From positions 1-64,000 of the forward strand of contig JNEN01001251.1 in the NCBI GenBank assembly GCA_000697355.1: 64,000 bases of DNA, written 5' to 3'. Numbering within the stretch: the stretch's first letter is position 1; the number at the start of each line of letters is the position of its first letter. The notes beneath the pieces are model-generated. The model was not told the DNA's origin and did no database searches. It was given only the letters and a program-made list of their open reading frames with translations. Positions 36,269 through 47,183 of this stretch are shown here, piece by piece. The position numbers were made by a program, and so were the translations under genes. The DNA comes from Syncephalastrum monosporum B8922 (Eukaryota; Mucoromycota; Mucoromycetes; Mucorales; Syncephalastraceae).

Positions 36269-36865
36269 GTGGCAAGTAGCTCAACAGCAGCAGCGATTGG
36301 AAACCAATCAAGGGAAGATCGGCAGCGTGCCTTGGACGCGATAAAAAATTACAAGGAGACCACAGTTAGCGCTGACAGTGCTAGAACTCAGCTGAATGGT
36401 GCTGAGAAGACAGCAAGATGGACGACTTTTACGTCAATCCTGCGGCACGAAGCCGAGATAAACTCCACTGTACCTTCAGTGGATGAAAATCCATTTTCCA
36501 GCAAGTCATTTACAGAAGGTTGTTCTACCTAACACACAATGATTTGAGTGTACAACATTCATTACTTACATCCAATCTCCACTCCTGACACCTATTGGTA
36601 TATATAGACAACATTCAGTTATATGTACAGAAGAACCGTTGCTCTGGAAATGAATAGCGAGGGCAAATTCGGCTGTCCTGCGGACGCTAGTTGCGAAATG
36701 GGACCGTGGAAGGAGAGGCGTCATGTGTGGGCGCATATCAAGAACAACCACCCTGGGTTGATGCAAGACCTGTCAGAAGAAGAGTGTCAAGAAAAGGTCA
36801 AACGCTATTACGCAGATTATCACGACTATCAAATTTCAGATATTGAAATCGGTTTCAAGAAATAA
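36269..36865 (+). CDS. possible small protein with C2H2-like finger
   Basis: Two open stretches are visible: 36269-36532 (no ATG at its start; polar, reading REDRQRALDAIKNYKETTV) and 36623-36865 (80 residues from ATG). The second has a finger-like FGCPADASCEMGPWKERRHV then WAHIKNNHPGL (C-x5-C-x13-H-x4-H) and an acidic tail ending DIEIGFKK. Its 'H-x4-H' ending resembles HIDNNH of the broken ORF at 35.5 kb, so both may come from one family. A donor at about 36470 (ACT|GTACC) and an acceptor at TATATAG (36601-36607) would join the two in frame, but this is not secure. It may be a real lineage-specific gene or another remnant. Confidence 0.35.
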
Positions 36866-37032
36866 AGTATAGACATATATCTATCTTTTAGGCAAAAGAA
36901 AACTGTCATAGCGATTCATACACAACATCACGTATAATTTTTGGGTTGCTAATATCATTTATACAAAAACCATTTCTTCCCAAATTAAGTTTAAAAACTG
37001 TTTTTATGGACATGCTGGCACGATTAACATTC

Positions 37033-38475
37033 TTATTTCTTGCCGGCCTTCTGGGCAGCCTTGGTGACCTTGCCACCCTTCTCGGTCTTCTCGACGGCCT
37101 TGATGACACCGACAGCGACGGTCTGACGCATGTCACGGACGGCGAAACGGCCAAGAGGGGGGTACTCAGTGTAGGCCTCAACGCACATGGGCTTGGAGGG
37201 AACCATCTTGACGATGGCGGAGTCACCCGACTTGACGAACTTGGGGGACTCTTCGAGCTTCTTGCCGGAACGACGGTCGATCTTCTCGAGGAGCTCAGCG
37301 AACTTGCAGGCAATGTGAGCGGTGTGGCAGTCAAGAACCGGGGCGTAACCGGCACCGATCTGACCGGGGTGGTTCAGGACGATGACCTGGGCGGTGAACG
37401 AGGCAGACTCCTTGGCGGGGTCGTTCTTGGAGTCAGAGCAGACGTTACCACGGCGGATATCCTTGACGGAAACGTTCTTGACGTTGAAACCGACGTTGTC
37501 ACCGGGGACACCCTCGACGAGCTGCTCGTGGTGCATCTCGACGGACTTGACTTCAGTGGTGACGTTGGCGGGGGCGAAGGTCACGACCATACCAGCCTTG
37601 ATGACACCAGTCTCGACACGACCGACGGGGACTGTGCCGATACCACCGATCTTGTAGACATCCTGGAGGGGAAGACGGAGGGGCTTGTCCGAGGGACGGA
37701 CCGGGGGGTCAATGTTGTCAATGGCCTCAAGGAGGGTCTTGCCGGACTTCTCGCCAGCCTTGGTCTCCTTCTTCCAGCCCTTGAACCAGGGCATGTTGGA
37801 GGACTCCTCCAACATGTTGTCACCGTTCCAGCCAGAGATGGGGACGAAGGGAACGGACTTGGGGTTGAAACCGATCTTCTTGATGAAGGTGGAGACCTCC
37901 TTGACGATTTCGTTGTAACGGGCCTCAGAGTACTTGGTCGAGTCCATCTTGTTGATGGCGACGATCAGCTGACGGACACCGAGGGTGAAGGCAAGCAGAG
38001 CGTGCTCACGGGTCTGGCCATCCTTGGAGATACCAGCCTCGAACTCACCAGTACCGGCGGCAATGATGAGGATACCGCAGTCAGCCTGCGAGGTACCAGT
38101 GATCATGTTCTTGATGAAATCACGATGGCCGGGGGCGTCAATGACGGTGACGTGGTACTTGGGGGTCTCGAACTTCCAGAGAGCGATATCGATGGTGATA
38201 CCACGCTCACGCTCGGCCTTGAGCTTGTCAAGAACCCAGGCGTACTTGAACGAACCCTTACCGAGCTCAGCAGCCTCCTTCTCGAACTTCTCGATGGTAC
38301 GCTTGTCGATACCACCGCACTTGTAGATCAAGTGACCAGTGGTGGTGGACTTGCCCTACAGCGACACCCCAATGCGTTAGGACTCCATTCTCATGTCATG
38401 CGTAGATCATTGACAACTTACGGAATCGACGTGACCAATGACGACGACGTTAACGTGAGTCTTCTCTTTACCCAT
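37033..38475 (-). CDS. TEF1: translation elongation factor 1-alpha
   Basis: Exons 38475-38422 and 38355-37033 encode 458 residues, the standard length. The G domain reads [33 protein letters not shown], with the intron inside the P-loop, then [20 protein letters not shown] and the NKMD of the guanine pocket. The C-terminal domains end in a Lys-rich [15 protein letters not shown]. The GTPase brings aminoacyl-tRNA to the ribosome and bundles actin. Codons are almost wholly C/G-ending (AAG, ATC, GTC), the strongest bias in the window, as expected for a very highly expressed gene. This bias also creates a long meaningless open frame on the opposite strand. A second intron lies in the 5' leader. 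Confidence 0.99.
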
Positions 38476-38477
38476 GG

Positions 38478-38558
38478 CTAATAGAGAGAGTGATGTGAGT
38501 AGAACGGTCAGACGGGATGGGTGGATGGATGGATGGATGGATGGGTATGGGCACGCAC
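38478..38558 (-). other. intron in the 5' untranslated leader of TEF1
   Basis: On the minus strand CACTTTAAG|GTGCGTGC opens and CTCTCTATTAG|CCATGG closes an 81-nt intron two bases before the start codon. A leader intron is common in TEF genes. An ATCC tetranucleotide repeat lies inside it. Confidence 0.6.
38523..38544. repeat. GGAT tetranucleotide microsatellite
   Basis: About five and a half GGAT units within the predicted leader intron of TEF1. Confidence 0.85.
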
Positions 38559-39151
38559 CTTAAAGTGAAAAAAGGGAGGATCTAGTGGGACGCGCCGCAG
38601 ACGCTCACTTGTTCTTCGGTCAGTACCAAATCGGGTATAGCTTGAGAATTTTTGTCATGCAAGAAATCGGCCCTCGATCTCTCTCTTGCACAGACGATCT
38701 ACAAACGATCTATCATCCATAGAGGAACTTATTCTCTCTCTCATATTATTCCACCATGGACGAAAAACAGCGAAGAACACGACGTTCGGCGAAAGGTATA
38801 TATCATTTGACTGCCGATGGAAATTTGTTCAAATTGATACGTCTGAACATCATACTCTATCCTATAAATTCACTTACGTAGCTAAAGCACAAAATGATGG
38901 CACGAGCTATATGAGGAGTATACACGACAGAAGATATCGGCAGATACGACTGACCATCTCCTTGTTTATGTAGACATAGTACATAACTCAAATGTCTACG
39001 GCTTGCCCTGGTATCATCTTTATATCCAACTAAATAAGCCGCCAATCGAGTATCGAGAATTGATAACTTCATCTTCTATGCAATGATGATATAATAGATA
39101 TATGTACACGATATGTTTGGGAAGGAGCAAAGGCATATAGTAACATCATGT
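38559..39151. other. intergenic, TEF1 promoter side
   Basis: TEF1 upstream region and 3' flank of the PP2C gene. No gene or clear TATA box found. Confidence 0.35.
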
Positions 39152-40717
39152 CTACCAGGACTGTCGAGCACTCATAGAAGCATTGGCAAGTCGGTACTCG
39201 CGTAAATCACGAGTAATATCGTGCATTCGACAACCAAAGTTCTTGAGGCGTACCACCTAAAAGTGTATGTAATTGTCAGCGATAGGGTGGATGTTCACGA
39301 TCTTCGTTCTTATAATGCTAATTTACCATTGCTGTCAAGTTGTCTTCAGATCCATACTGATCTGCAATGTCGACCAGTCTGTGAGCAGCAGCAGTAGGAT
39401 CACGCTCTTTCTTCACCTATTTAAAGAGAATAGAAGGAATTAGTATCTTTTACTCATACCATTTTGTCTTGCACGTACTATATCTACGATCTCTTGATCG
39501 GACATGACCGAGGTCAAGCCATCCGTTACCATGACCATGAACGCCGCAGGGTTTTGTGTATCTATGGTATAGCGCACCAAGTCGGGCTCAGCCGAGACAC
39601 CATACTTTTTAAGCTTGCTGTCGCCAAAAGCGCGGCTCGTGGCGAGCATGCCCATGATGCGGTCGTCACCCCAGGAATCGGTCGTCACAAAACCAGCGTA
39701 CTTGCGTAGACGATCCTGCTCGGCAGGGTTACCTGGGTGGTGATCGCCCGTGGTGAGCGTGATGACTTCGCCCGAGGTCGCGTCGCAGAGGAGGATGCGT
39801 GTATCACCGACATGTCCGACAACAATGTCGTAGTGCTCGCTGTCCCAAAAAGGTCGGTCATCGTGCGGCTCAATGATCGCGACGCTTCCGGTTGAACCTT
39901 CGTGGTAAGTATCTGGACCGTCATCTCTCAAAATATCCAAGCACTCCACATCGGCCTGAAGAAACGCCAGCTCGAGCCTTTCCTCGAGCGTGAGGTCATT
40001 CGCCTCCCGAACGCCCGTGCTGTGCCCTTGACTGTCTACAATTTCGGATAGCGGTGGAGGGACCTTGAGACGTTTAAAGTAGCCACCGTGCTTACGCAGA
40101 GCACCTAGTATGGGCGGGAAGGCATCCACGGTGATGGATTCGAGTCGCTGATGCAAGTGATCTGCGAGCCTATAATAAGACTTCATGTTGGCATGGAAGA
40201 ATGCACGGCATTATGATGGGAAACAGTACCATTCAGATATCAAAGGGCCACCATGTCTGCATAGACACATGAGTACAATCCTCTCCCTTTTCAGTTGCTG
40301 CCATACCCGTCGAATATACCAAGATAGATACGGTTCGCTTCGCGTGGCACGGCTCGCATGTGTTTTGAGGACGGCAGCTCGAGCGTGCATACTGAGTACC
40401 GGTCTTCGTTCTGGTCACGCGTACCGCGCGAACTCAAGACACCTGTATCTCCATTAATAGAGAGTATCACCTGTAGATAATGTAGACAACATACCTAGTA
40501 GCTGACGCGATTTGTTGAGATTGAGACGCAGTAGCTGACCTGTGAGGCGTGAGACAATGAGGACGACGAAGGATCCCGAGCGTTCCGGGTTTTTACCTCC
40601 AAGCGACCGAGTCAAATAGTAGCCTTGGAAGTACCGTGGAGAGCTGGTCGAGAATCGTCTTGCTGCAAGTCCGCTATGCGCGTTTAAATGGGTAAAGACT
40701 CGCCATCCTGCTAACAT
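39152..40717 (-). CDS. mitochondrial-type PP2C serine/threonine phosphatase
   Basis: Six exons (40717-40495, 40442-40307, 40256-40230, 40169-39479, 39416-39327, 39256-39152) give 423 residues. The N terminus MLAGWRVFTHLNAHSGLAAR then RFSTSSPRYFQGYYLTR is a strong mitochondrial presequence. PP2C motifs follow in order: SSRGTRDQNEDRYSV, GIFDGHGG (finished by a 27-nt exon), GSTGSVAII, VGHVGDTRILL, MATSRAFGDSKLK-like LATSRAFGDSKLKKYGV, VMVTDGLTSVMSDQEIV, and GSEDNLTAMVVR. All metal-binding aspartates are present. The layout resembles yeast Ptc6, a mitochondrial phosphatase linked to mitophagy and dehydrogenase control; that link is inference. The acceptor of exon 4 is TATTATAG, which restores SEWLADHLHQRL. 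The 27-nt exon is easily missed. Confidence 0.88.
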
Positions 40718-41383
40718 TGCACGACTCAAAGTACAATCGAATACTCCAAAGTTAATATTTAGAGCGGGAAAGACGGGTATTGTAGGAGCTTTGCGGGGCA
40801 CGCACGTGATCTCCAGAAATCTACAAACTCACTGTCGGCGGTTTGCATAATTTTTTTATGATCATAAAACTTCGCTGGCCATTCTCGACACGCACACGCA
40901 CACGCACACGCATGAAATTCCCTTTCCATGTTTGAGTGAGCTGCCTTTGTTGAAGCGCCAGATTTGCTGAGACGCGGGTGGATGAAAGTAGCGACAATGC
41001 ATATGAAATTTACTGTTCTATATTGTCAGATTGTAGCAGATAAGAAAAGGGTGAACGAATGCCATGAGAATGATCAGCGACGCGAAGGAGAGAGGAATTA
41101 CATTTATAGCTTGCGATGCGCCTCTGTTCAATTATCTGGAATGCGTAGTGCGCTTCAGCTTCCGTACCGATCGTTTGAACTGCTTGTGCTGGAGATACGA
41201 AGGCAGCGCTGCTGGTTTGACTGATTTCATGTGCGACTCGAAATTCAAATGCCGATAGAATTGACTGCGTGGGTGCTTTCTTCGTTTGCAGAAGCAGCAC
41301 AGGGATTCTTTAATCATCCATCCTCCTCATTTCTCCTTACTTAGCCTTTGTCTTTCGCTCTATTACTGCATTGACTGGAGATA
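40718..41383. other. divergent promoter region of PP2C and EDE1-like genes
   Basis: No gene recognised. Contains a CACACG microsatellite at 40888-40911. Confidence 0.4.
40888..40911. repeat. CACACG hexanucleotide repeat
   Basis: Four near-perfect ACACGC units between the divergent PP2C and EDE1-like genes. Confidence 0.8.
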
Positions 41384-44061
41384 ATGCTGAATCCTCAGGA
41401 AAAGAATGCTTTCACTGATTTATTCCGGGAAGCCGACGCAGAGCGCAAAGGTGTGCTCCTGAAAGATGAAGCTTTCGCGTTTTTCAAAAAGGCCGACATT
41501 CCGAACAACATTCTTTCAGAGGTGAGTCAACGACAAAGCACTGACTAATTCTAAGTAATTCTGGCTCATGCAGCAGAATTAGATTTGGGACGCTGCTGAC
41601 AAGGATCGCAAAGGCTTTCTGACCGAGGAAGAGTTTTATGTGGCTCTTAAGCTTATTGCGTGTGCTCAGCACGGTGTCATTCCTGCCAGCCCTGTCTTGA
41701 CCACGTCGGGTAGGGGTATTGAATTGTAGCATCTACAATGACTGACTTTCGTGAGATGTGTAGTGCCACTGCCACAGTTCGAAGGTGTCCATATCACGCC
41801 CGTGGCCCCGCCCAATCGAGGCGTGCAGCCCACTCACACCGGGTCCATCTCGTCTCCCGCGAGTCAGCCACGTGGTCTCGCTTCACCTTCGGCCGATTCC
41901 ATCAGACCAGACGAGCGTAACAGATATGTCGAGCTCTTCCGCTCTTCAAATCCTGTGGGAGGTGTGCTCTCAGGTACGATCTTACGATGCGCATAAGCGC
42001 ATGGTCAGGATATGGAAAAATCATGCAATTCGTCTTACATATAATTTCCATACCAAAGGCGAGCAAGCAAAAACAATCTTCCTGCGGTCCAATCTCACAC
42101 CTGCCCTTCTCGGGCGGATATGGGCTCTGGCTGACACGCGCAAATCAGGCACACTGAATCAAACCGAGTTCATTATCGCGATGCACTACATTTCCCGCGC
42201 CATGCAAAACGAGACTGTCCCTTCATCGCTCCCGGCCTCGATCTACGCCTCAGCTGCTTCTTCAAGCGGACTCAACTCACCCATTGTCGGCCACAAGACG
42301 GGCTCACCCACCCTCCGACGCCAGGGCACGCTTGCATCCAACTTTGGCTCCTTCCAATCACAACAGCCCGCTCCAGGCGACTTGAACGTACCACCAGATG
42401 AGTTTGTGCGGTATAAAGGCTTTTTCGAGCAGTTAGACACCAACCACACAGGGACCGTCTCGGGCCAAGACGCTGTCGTATTCTTCCGCCACTCAAAGCT
42501 ACCCGAACATGAACTGGCTCACATTTGGGACTTGGCCGACACGAGCCAGAACGGCCAGCTCAACCTGCAGCAATTCGCCTTCGCCATGCACCTGATCAAC
42601 AAGCGGATGCAAGGCGTATCACTGTCAGGAGTCCAGAGCCAAACTCCTCAAGATACCGGATTGCAGCCCCAGAGCAGTCTATTTGACCAAGGAGGATTCC
42701 AGTCACCCGCCCAACAGCAGCAGCCTCAGCAGCAACAGTCTCAACAGCAACAACAACAACAGCAACCACAGCAACAGGTCTTTACACAGCCCACTGGATC
42801 GATAGATCTTTTAGGGCTTGGGGGAGACTCGACGGCCGTCAAAACTGGGCCGATGCCTCCTGCAGGTCCTTCCGTCAGTGCTTTGGAGAGCAATCTGAGC
42901 ACACTGCGGAATGAAACACGCGAGCAAATGGAACGACGAGACCATCTTCGAGCGCAATACGAGTCCGAGAGTAAAGCTGTGCGTGACTTGGAGGAGTCGA
43001 TCGCACGCGAAAAGGAGACTCTCGATGCGTTTAAGCGTGCAGCAAACGATGCTGAGCGTGACCTGGAAGCTGCCAAGCGAAAAAAGGAGAAGCTCACCCA
43101 GGAACTGCAAATGTACCGCCAAGAGAGCAGACATTACAAGCAACGCGCTGAACACGCGCGAGAAGAAACACAGCAGGTGGAAACGGAGGCGGCCCAGATG
43201 CAGGCGCAAAGACCCACCGAAGCGTCATCCAATGATCTTTTCACCCTATCCAGCGCGCCCACCTCCTCAGGCCCCATGTTCAGTACGGCGTCGTCATCGT
43301 CGGTGTCGAGTATGTCACCCAAAAATACGTTTGATGCATTTGCAAATATCCGTAAGACAGAGTCCCCTGTGGCGTCCCCGACCGTGTCCCTGAACCATAT
43401 GCGGGATGAGGCCGAGGCCAAACAGCAACTGCGATCGGCCGCCACGATGCAGACAGACCTGAGCGACATCGAGCAAAAGTTCCCGGACCTCAGTACCATG
43501 GAGCAAAAGTTTCAGTCGCCCACCCGGACTGAATTTTCAAAGTCACCGACGCAACTGCCGTCAACTGTGAACCCTCGCTTGCCATCTTCTCCTTCGTTGT
43601 CGTCCAAGCTGGCCAGCCCGCCTCTGCAGGCCGCGCCCCTGATGAGTGGGAGCGATTCCCAGTCGTCACCCTTTACCTCCGTGCCCCAGACCTTCACAGG
43701 GAGCCCAAGGGCACAGGCATCCATGTCCTCAGGCACGCTTGCGAGCCCCAAGCCGCCACCGGCTGCATTGTCACCCTCGCAGGCCAAATCGGTCGCCAAG
43801 TACGGCATCGATCTGTCTGCATTTGAAGAGGATGACGCAGAGGCCAACAAGGGCCCGTCGTTCTCAAGCTCATCGGTGAAGAACGATCTCAGCTCGCTCA
43901 TAAGCAGTCCTCAGCAACAGACAGAGACGAAGCCAGCGACGAGTGGATCGAACAACTTTGATGATATCTTTGGTGCGCCTGCACCGGTGAAGAATGACGG
44001 AGACACGAGCGGCAAGGATACCCAAAAGAAGTCTGCGTTTGATGAGATGTTCTTTTCATAA
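41384..44061 (+). CDS. EH-domain endocytic scaffold (Ede1/Eps15-like)
   Basis: Exons 41384-41521, 41583-41709, 41764-41973 and 42059-44061 give 825 residues. Three EH domains are clear. EH1 spans ~5-90 ([40 protein letters not shown]), EH2 ~137-205 ([20 protein letters not shown]) and EH3 ~270-345 ([40 protein letters not shown]). A poly-Gln stretch follows (~377-400). A coiled coil begins [20 protein letters not shown] (~430-545), and the tail is long, Ser/Pro-rich and disordered, ending [11 protein letters not shown] domains bind NPF peptides and the protein marks early clathrin-coat sites. Yeast Ede1 carries a C-terminal UBA domain that I do not see here, so this is a shorter Eps15-like version. 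Confidence 0.92.
42714..42780 (+). repeat. CAG/CAA repeat encoding poly-Gln
   Basis: Mixed CAG and CAA codons inside the EDE1-like gene encode a Gln-rich run broken by Pro and Ser. Confidence 0.8.
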
Positions 44062-44464
44062 GCTAATATAGTACTATAGTTACGTTACTTTTAAATGATA
44101 AAGATGCTTCATTGACTTGGTTCCAATGACACACACACACACACATCTCTGTGAGTCTATTTCTGTCCATTTGATACACAAGGGCGTATAGGATTGAAAG
44201 TCCGTCAGGGTCCATAGGGCGAGTAGCGCGTATTTGGCGGATTCCACTGGTGCGGCTGGCTGGCTGGGATTGGCTTGAGTGTCTGTGAGGTTCGAGTTAG
44301 GCTCAAAAGTCTGCCGGGGCGGTGCCACTCGGGAATTCAAACCCGACATACACTTGGCTGCCTGGCCCTTTCCCGAGAAACGCACTTTTTTTTTGCGCTT
44401 TCTTCTTTCGTCTATAAAAACCAAGTTACAGCGAGAATAGACCTGACACACAACTTTTGACAAG
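44062..44464. other. intergenic between EDE1-like and ceramide synthase genes
   Basis: 3' flank and promoter between two plus-strand genes. Contains a short CA repeat (44128-44145). No gene recognised. Confidence 0.4.
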
Positions 44465-45979
44465 ATGACTGAAATCACGGCGCAACCTCCTCCGTCCAAG
44501 AAGCGCGTCGCTACCACGCCACGACAGCCGCCTCCAAAGACCTTCTCGGAACGCGTACTCGACTCGGAGCTGGGTAAGCCAACACGCAGACAGCCGACCT
44601 GTGCCTAACTTGTGTTGTCCTTGCGCCCCGTCCTTAGAAATCACCGGCATCTTGTGCGCCATTTGCTTTGCTGCATACTACGCCGGGTCGCCTATTGCCA
44701 GGAAGGCGTTGTTCCTCTCCTACCAGGCTGGTCCTGACGCGTACAACAAAGGCTGGGACGACGTCTACTTTGTGGCATTCTACGTCGTGGCGTTTACATT
44801 CCTGCGCGCCGTCATCATGAAATTCTTTTACCACCCCTTGGGCCTTGTAACGGGCATCCGGCCTTTCAGCAAGCGCCAGCGTTTTGCCGAGCAAGGCTTT
44901 ATGTTCACTATTTATACAGTCTCTTGGACTACCGGCATGGTAAGCTTCGTGGTTCATGGGTTCTCCCTTCATGGTCTATGGTGTATCAGGGTATACAGTA
45001 CGGCTTATCCTTACGCTTTTCTACATAGTACATCATCTATCACAGTCCATATTGGCTCAACACGTCGCAATTTTGGATCGACTACCCGCATATCCTCCTT
45101 CCGCGTCTCACAAAGTACTACTACTTGATGCAGATCTCTTTCTGGTTCCAGCAACTCTACACGATCCAGATGGAGAAGGCCCGCAAGGACCACCTCGCCA
45201 TGGTTTCGCACCATTTCATTACCATCACCCTGCTTGTCGCGAGTTACTATACCAACTTTACCCGCATCGGTAACGCCGTCTTGTGCTGTATGGATCTGGC
45301 CGATATTCTTTTAGCGGTAAGGGCCTCATCAGCTCCCTTTATTTTAAACTTTTTCTTTCTTTCTTCTCTCCTTGGGGACAACCGGGAAGATATACGCATC
45401 CGATACTCGATTCAAAAGATGGCTCATACCTCGTTTTGTTTCTTCTTGATCCTGACTTAGTTCGCCAAAATGCTGCGATATCTGCAGCTAACCACCCTCT
45501 GCGATTTTACCTTTGCCGCTTTTGCTCTCGCATGGCCTATCACTCGCCACGGTTTCTTTACTTGCATCATTTGGGCAACTGCATGTAAGTTTTTTTTTTC
45601 ACTTCCTTTCCCCTTGTTGCCCTTAGAAAAAGGATGCACTGACATGCAAATGCATCAAAACTTGCAGACGAGCCCCCGAAATATTTGAACATGGTCTGGG
45701 AACCCGAGAAGGGGCGCTACTTTACGCCGTTCACCCAAAAACTCTACCTCGGATTATTCGTACTTCTGGACGTCATTATGATCTACTGGTTCAGCATGAT
45801 TGTACGCGTCGTTGTGCGGGTCATTAGAGGCCAAAACGCAGAAGATACCCGGAGTGACGACGAGGATGAGGACGAGATCGAGTAAGTCAATTGAGGACAT
45901 CCTATCGGTAGATTATATTAATATCACTTTTTTTTTCTCCCTTTGTAGACAACCTGTAGATAGCAAAAAGAAAAACTAA
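44465..45979 (+). CDS. LAG1: ceramide synthase (Lag1/Lac1, TLC domain)
   Basis: Six exons (44465-44573, 44638-44939, 45029-45316, 45461-45584, 45668-45881, 45949-45979) encode 355 residues. A basic Pro-rich N terminus leads to several membrane segments. The Lag1 motif is intact: QMEKARKDHLAMVSHHFITI, with the two catalytic histidines, then NFTRIGNAVLCCMDLADILL and AKMLRYLQL. A conserved fungal opening is also visible (KFFYHPLGL; KRQRFAEQGFMFTIYTVSWT). The tail is acidic (DTRSDDEDEDEIE) and ends KKKN, an ER-retrieval-like dilysine pattern. It N-acylates sphingoid bases with acyl-CoA in the ER, needed for sphingolipids and GPI-protein export. The acidic exon suggests CK2 phosphorylation sites, as known for yeast Lag1. 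Confidence 0.95.
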
Positions 45980-47183
45980 AAAGGGACTGGCCGAGTGGCA
46001 TGTCTCTTTGCGCACCTCCCGCAACTATGTATACAACTTCTTTTCATATATAGGCAATTAAACATAGTCTGTAAACAAAATCTGTAAACAAACTCTGTTT
46101 GTGCCTTCAGAAACTTGGCTTACGTTCTCTACGTAAGGCTGCAAGGATCGGCGGAAAGACGTAATAGGAAAACTTGGCATAGATAATTAATTTTTATCCA
46201 TTTCAAGACTACAGTATCCATATTTGAGCGACATTCGAGCTTCAATCGGGCGACACCGATGACACTGCGAAGGGCTCACCATACTTTCTACTGTTTCCAT
46301 AACACTGCAGGCATTACGAGGGTGCTGTTATTGCGATCTTCATCTTCCGGAAATTCATGCTCTTCAATAAAGTATTACACGACCTTTTGAGCCTAAATAA
46401 GCACGCTCCAATTTCTCATCGATAGAACATTGCTTTAGAGTCATTGGAGGTTATTGGACAGAGGCTTTCCATCGCGATTTATCCAGCTCTGGAGCGAAAT
46501 AAAACCTCTGAAATATGTGAGCTCCTCCACACTGCTACAGGTTTTGTGATTCTTTTTGACAAGATATCTTTCTGTACAAATTGAAGGCATTTGAGCTAGT
46601 TTTTTGCCATTTGGATCGGGCTCGCCAGATTTCCGTATCGGTATTCAGAAGGCGCCATTGGATTCATGTCCGTATCACCCATACATACCAGTTTCTGCTG
46701 TCTCTTTACGGGTGGTCATTCATGCGTTTGTCATTGATGAACATACATATAGTGTGGACGTTTAGATTACTGTTCCTTGTTTGATGAGTAAACTGGACCA
46801 TAGAAGCATATTCTGTCCTGTGGAGAACGCTTGAGCTTGTTATTTGCTTTCGCGAGGAGTAAGCTGAATACCTGCGATACTGCTCATTGTCTGACACGCC
46901 TTCAAGAGTTTGAAGCATATAAAAGGTCTCCAGGTAGCTTGATATCACTCTCCGTAAGGTCAGGCATGCGTGATAAAGTACTGATGCACTTTAAAAAAAG
47001 CCTCGCCAAGCCAATTAACCTGGTCATCGATGTTTCTCGCGTACTTACGACTTCTGTACATATCAGAGTGCATCGTGGTAGTATACTTTCCTCCCGAGTG
47101 TGAAGATGAAACAATACTTAGTAAAACATGCTACGAGGAGCAGGCAGAATAGAGGAGGCATTATACAATCGAACTATAGCTGT
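45980..47183. other. intergenic region between convergent LAG1 and GET3
   Basis: 1.2 kb. On the minus strand between about 47110 and 46710 there are adjoining open frames that overlap and switch frame (for example a frame reading SYLETFYMLQTLEGVSDNEQ). They could be a decayed ORF, but I cannot assign a family. Confidence 0.3.

Noticed and set aside
36946..38481. Open frame of about 511 codons opposite TEF1
   Set aside because: It is a shadow of the extreme codon bias of TEF1 on the other strand; its translation is low-complexity Leu/Gly/Asp and matches no family.
44326..44352. tRNA-like T arm (reverse strand GGGTTTGAATTCCC)
   Set aside because: The loop deviates from the T-loop consensus and no anticodon or acceptor stem can be built around it.
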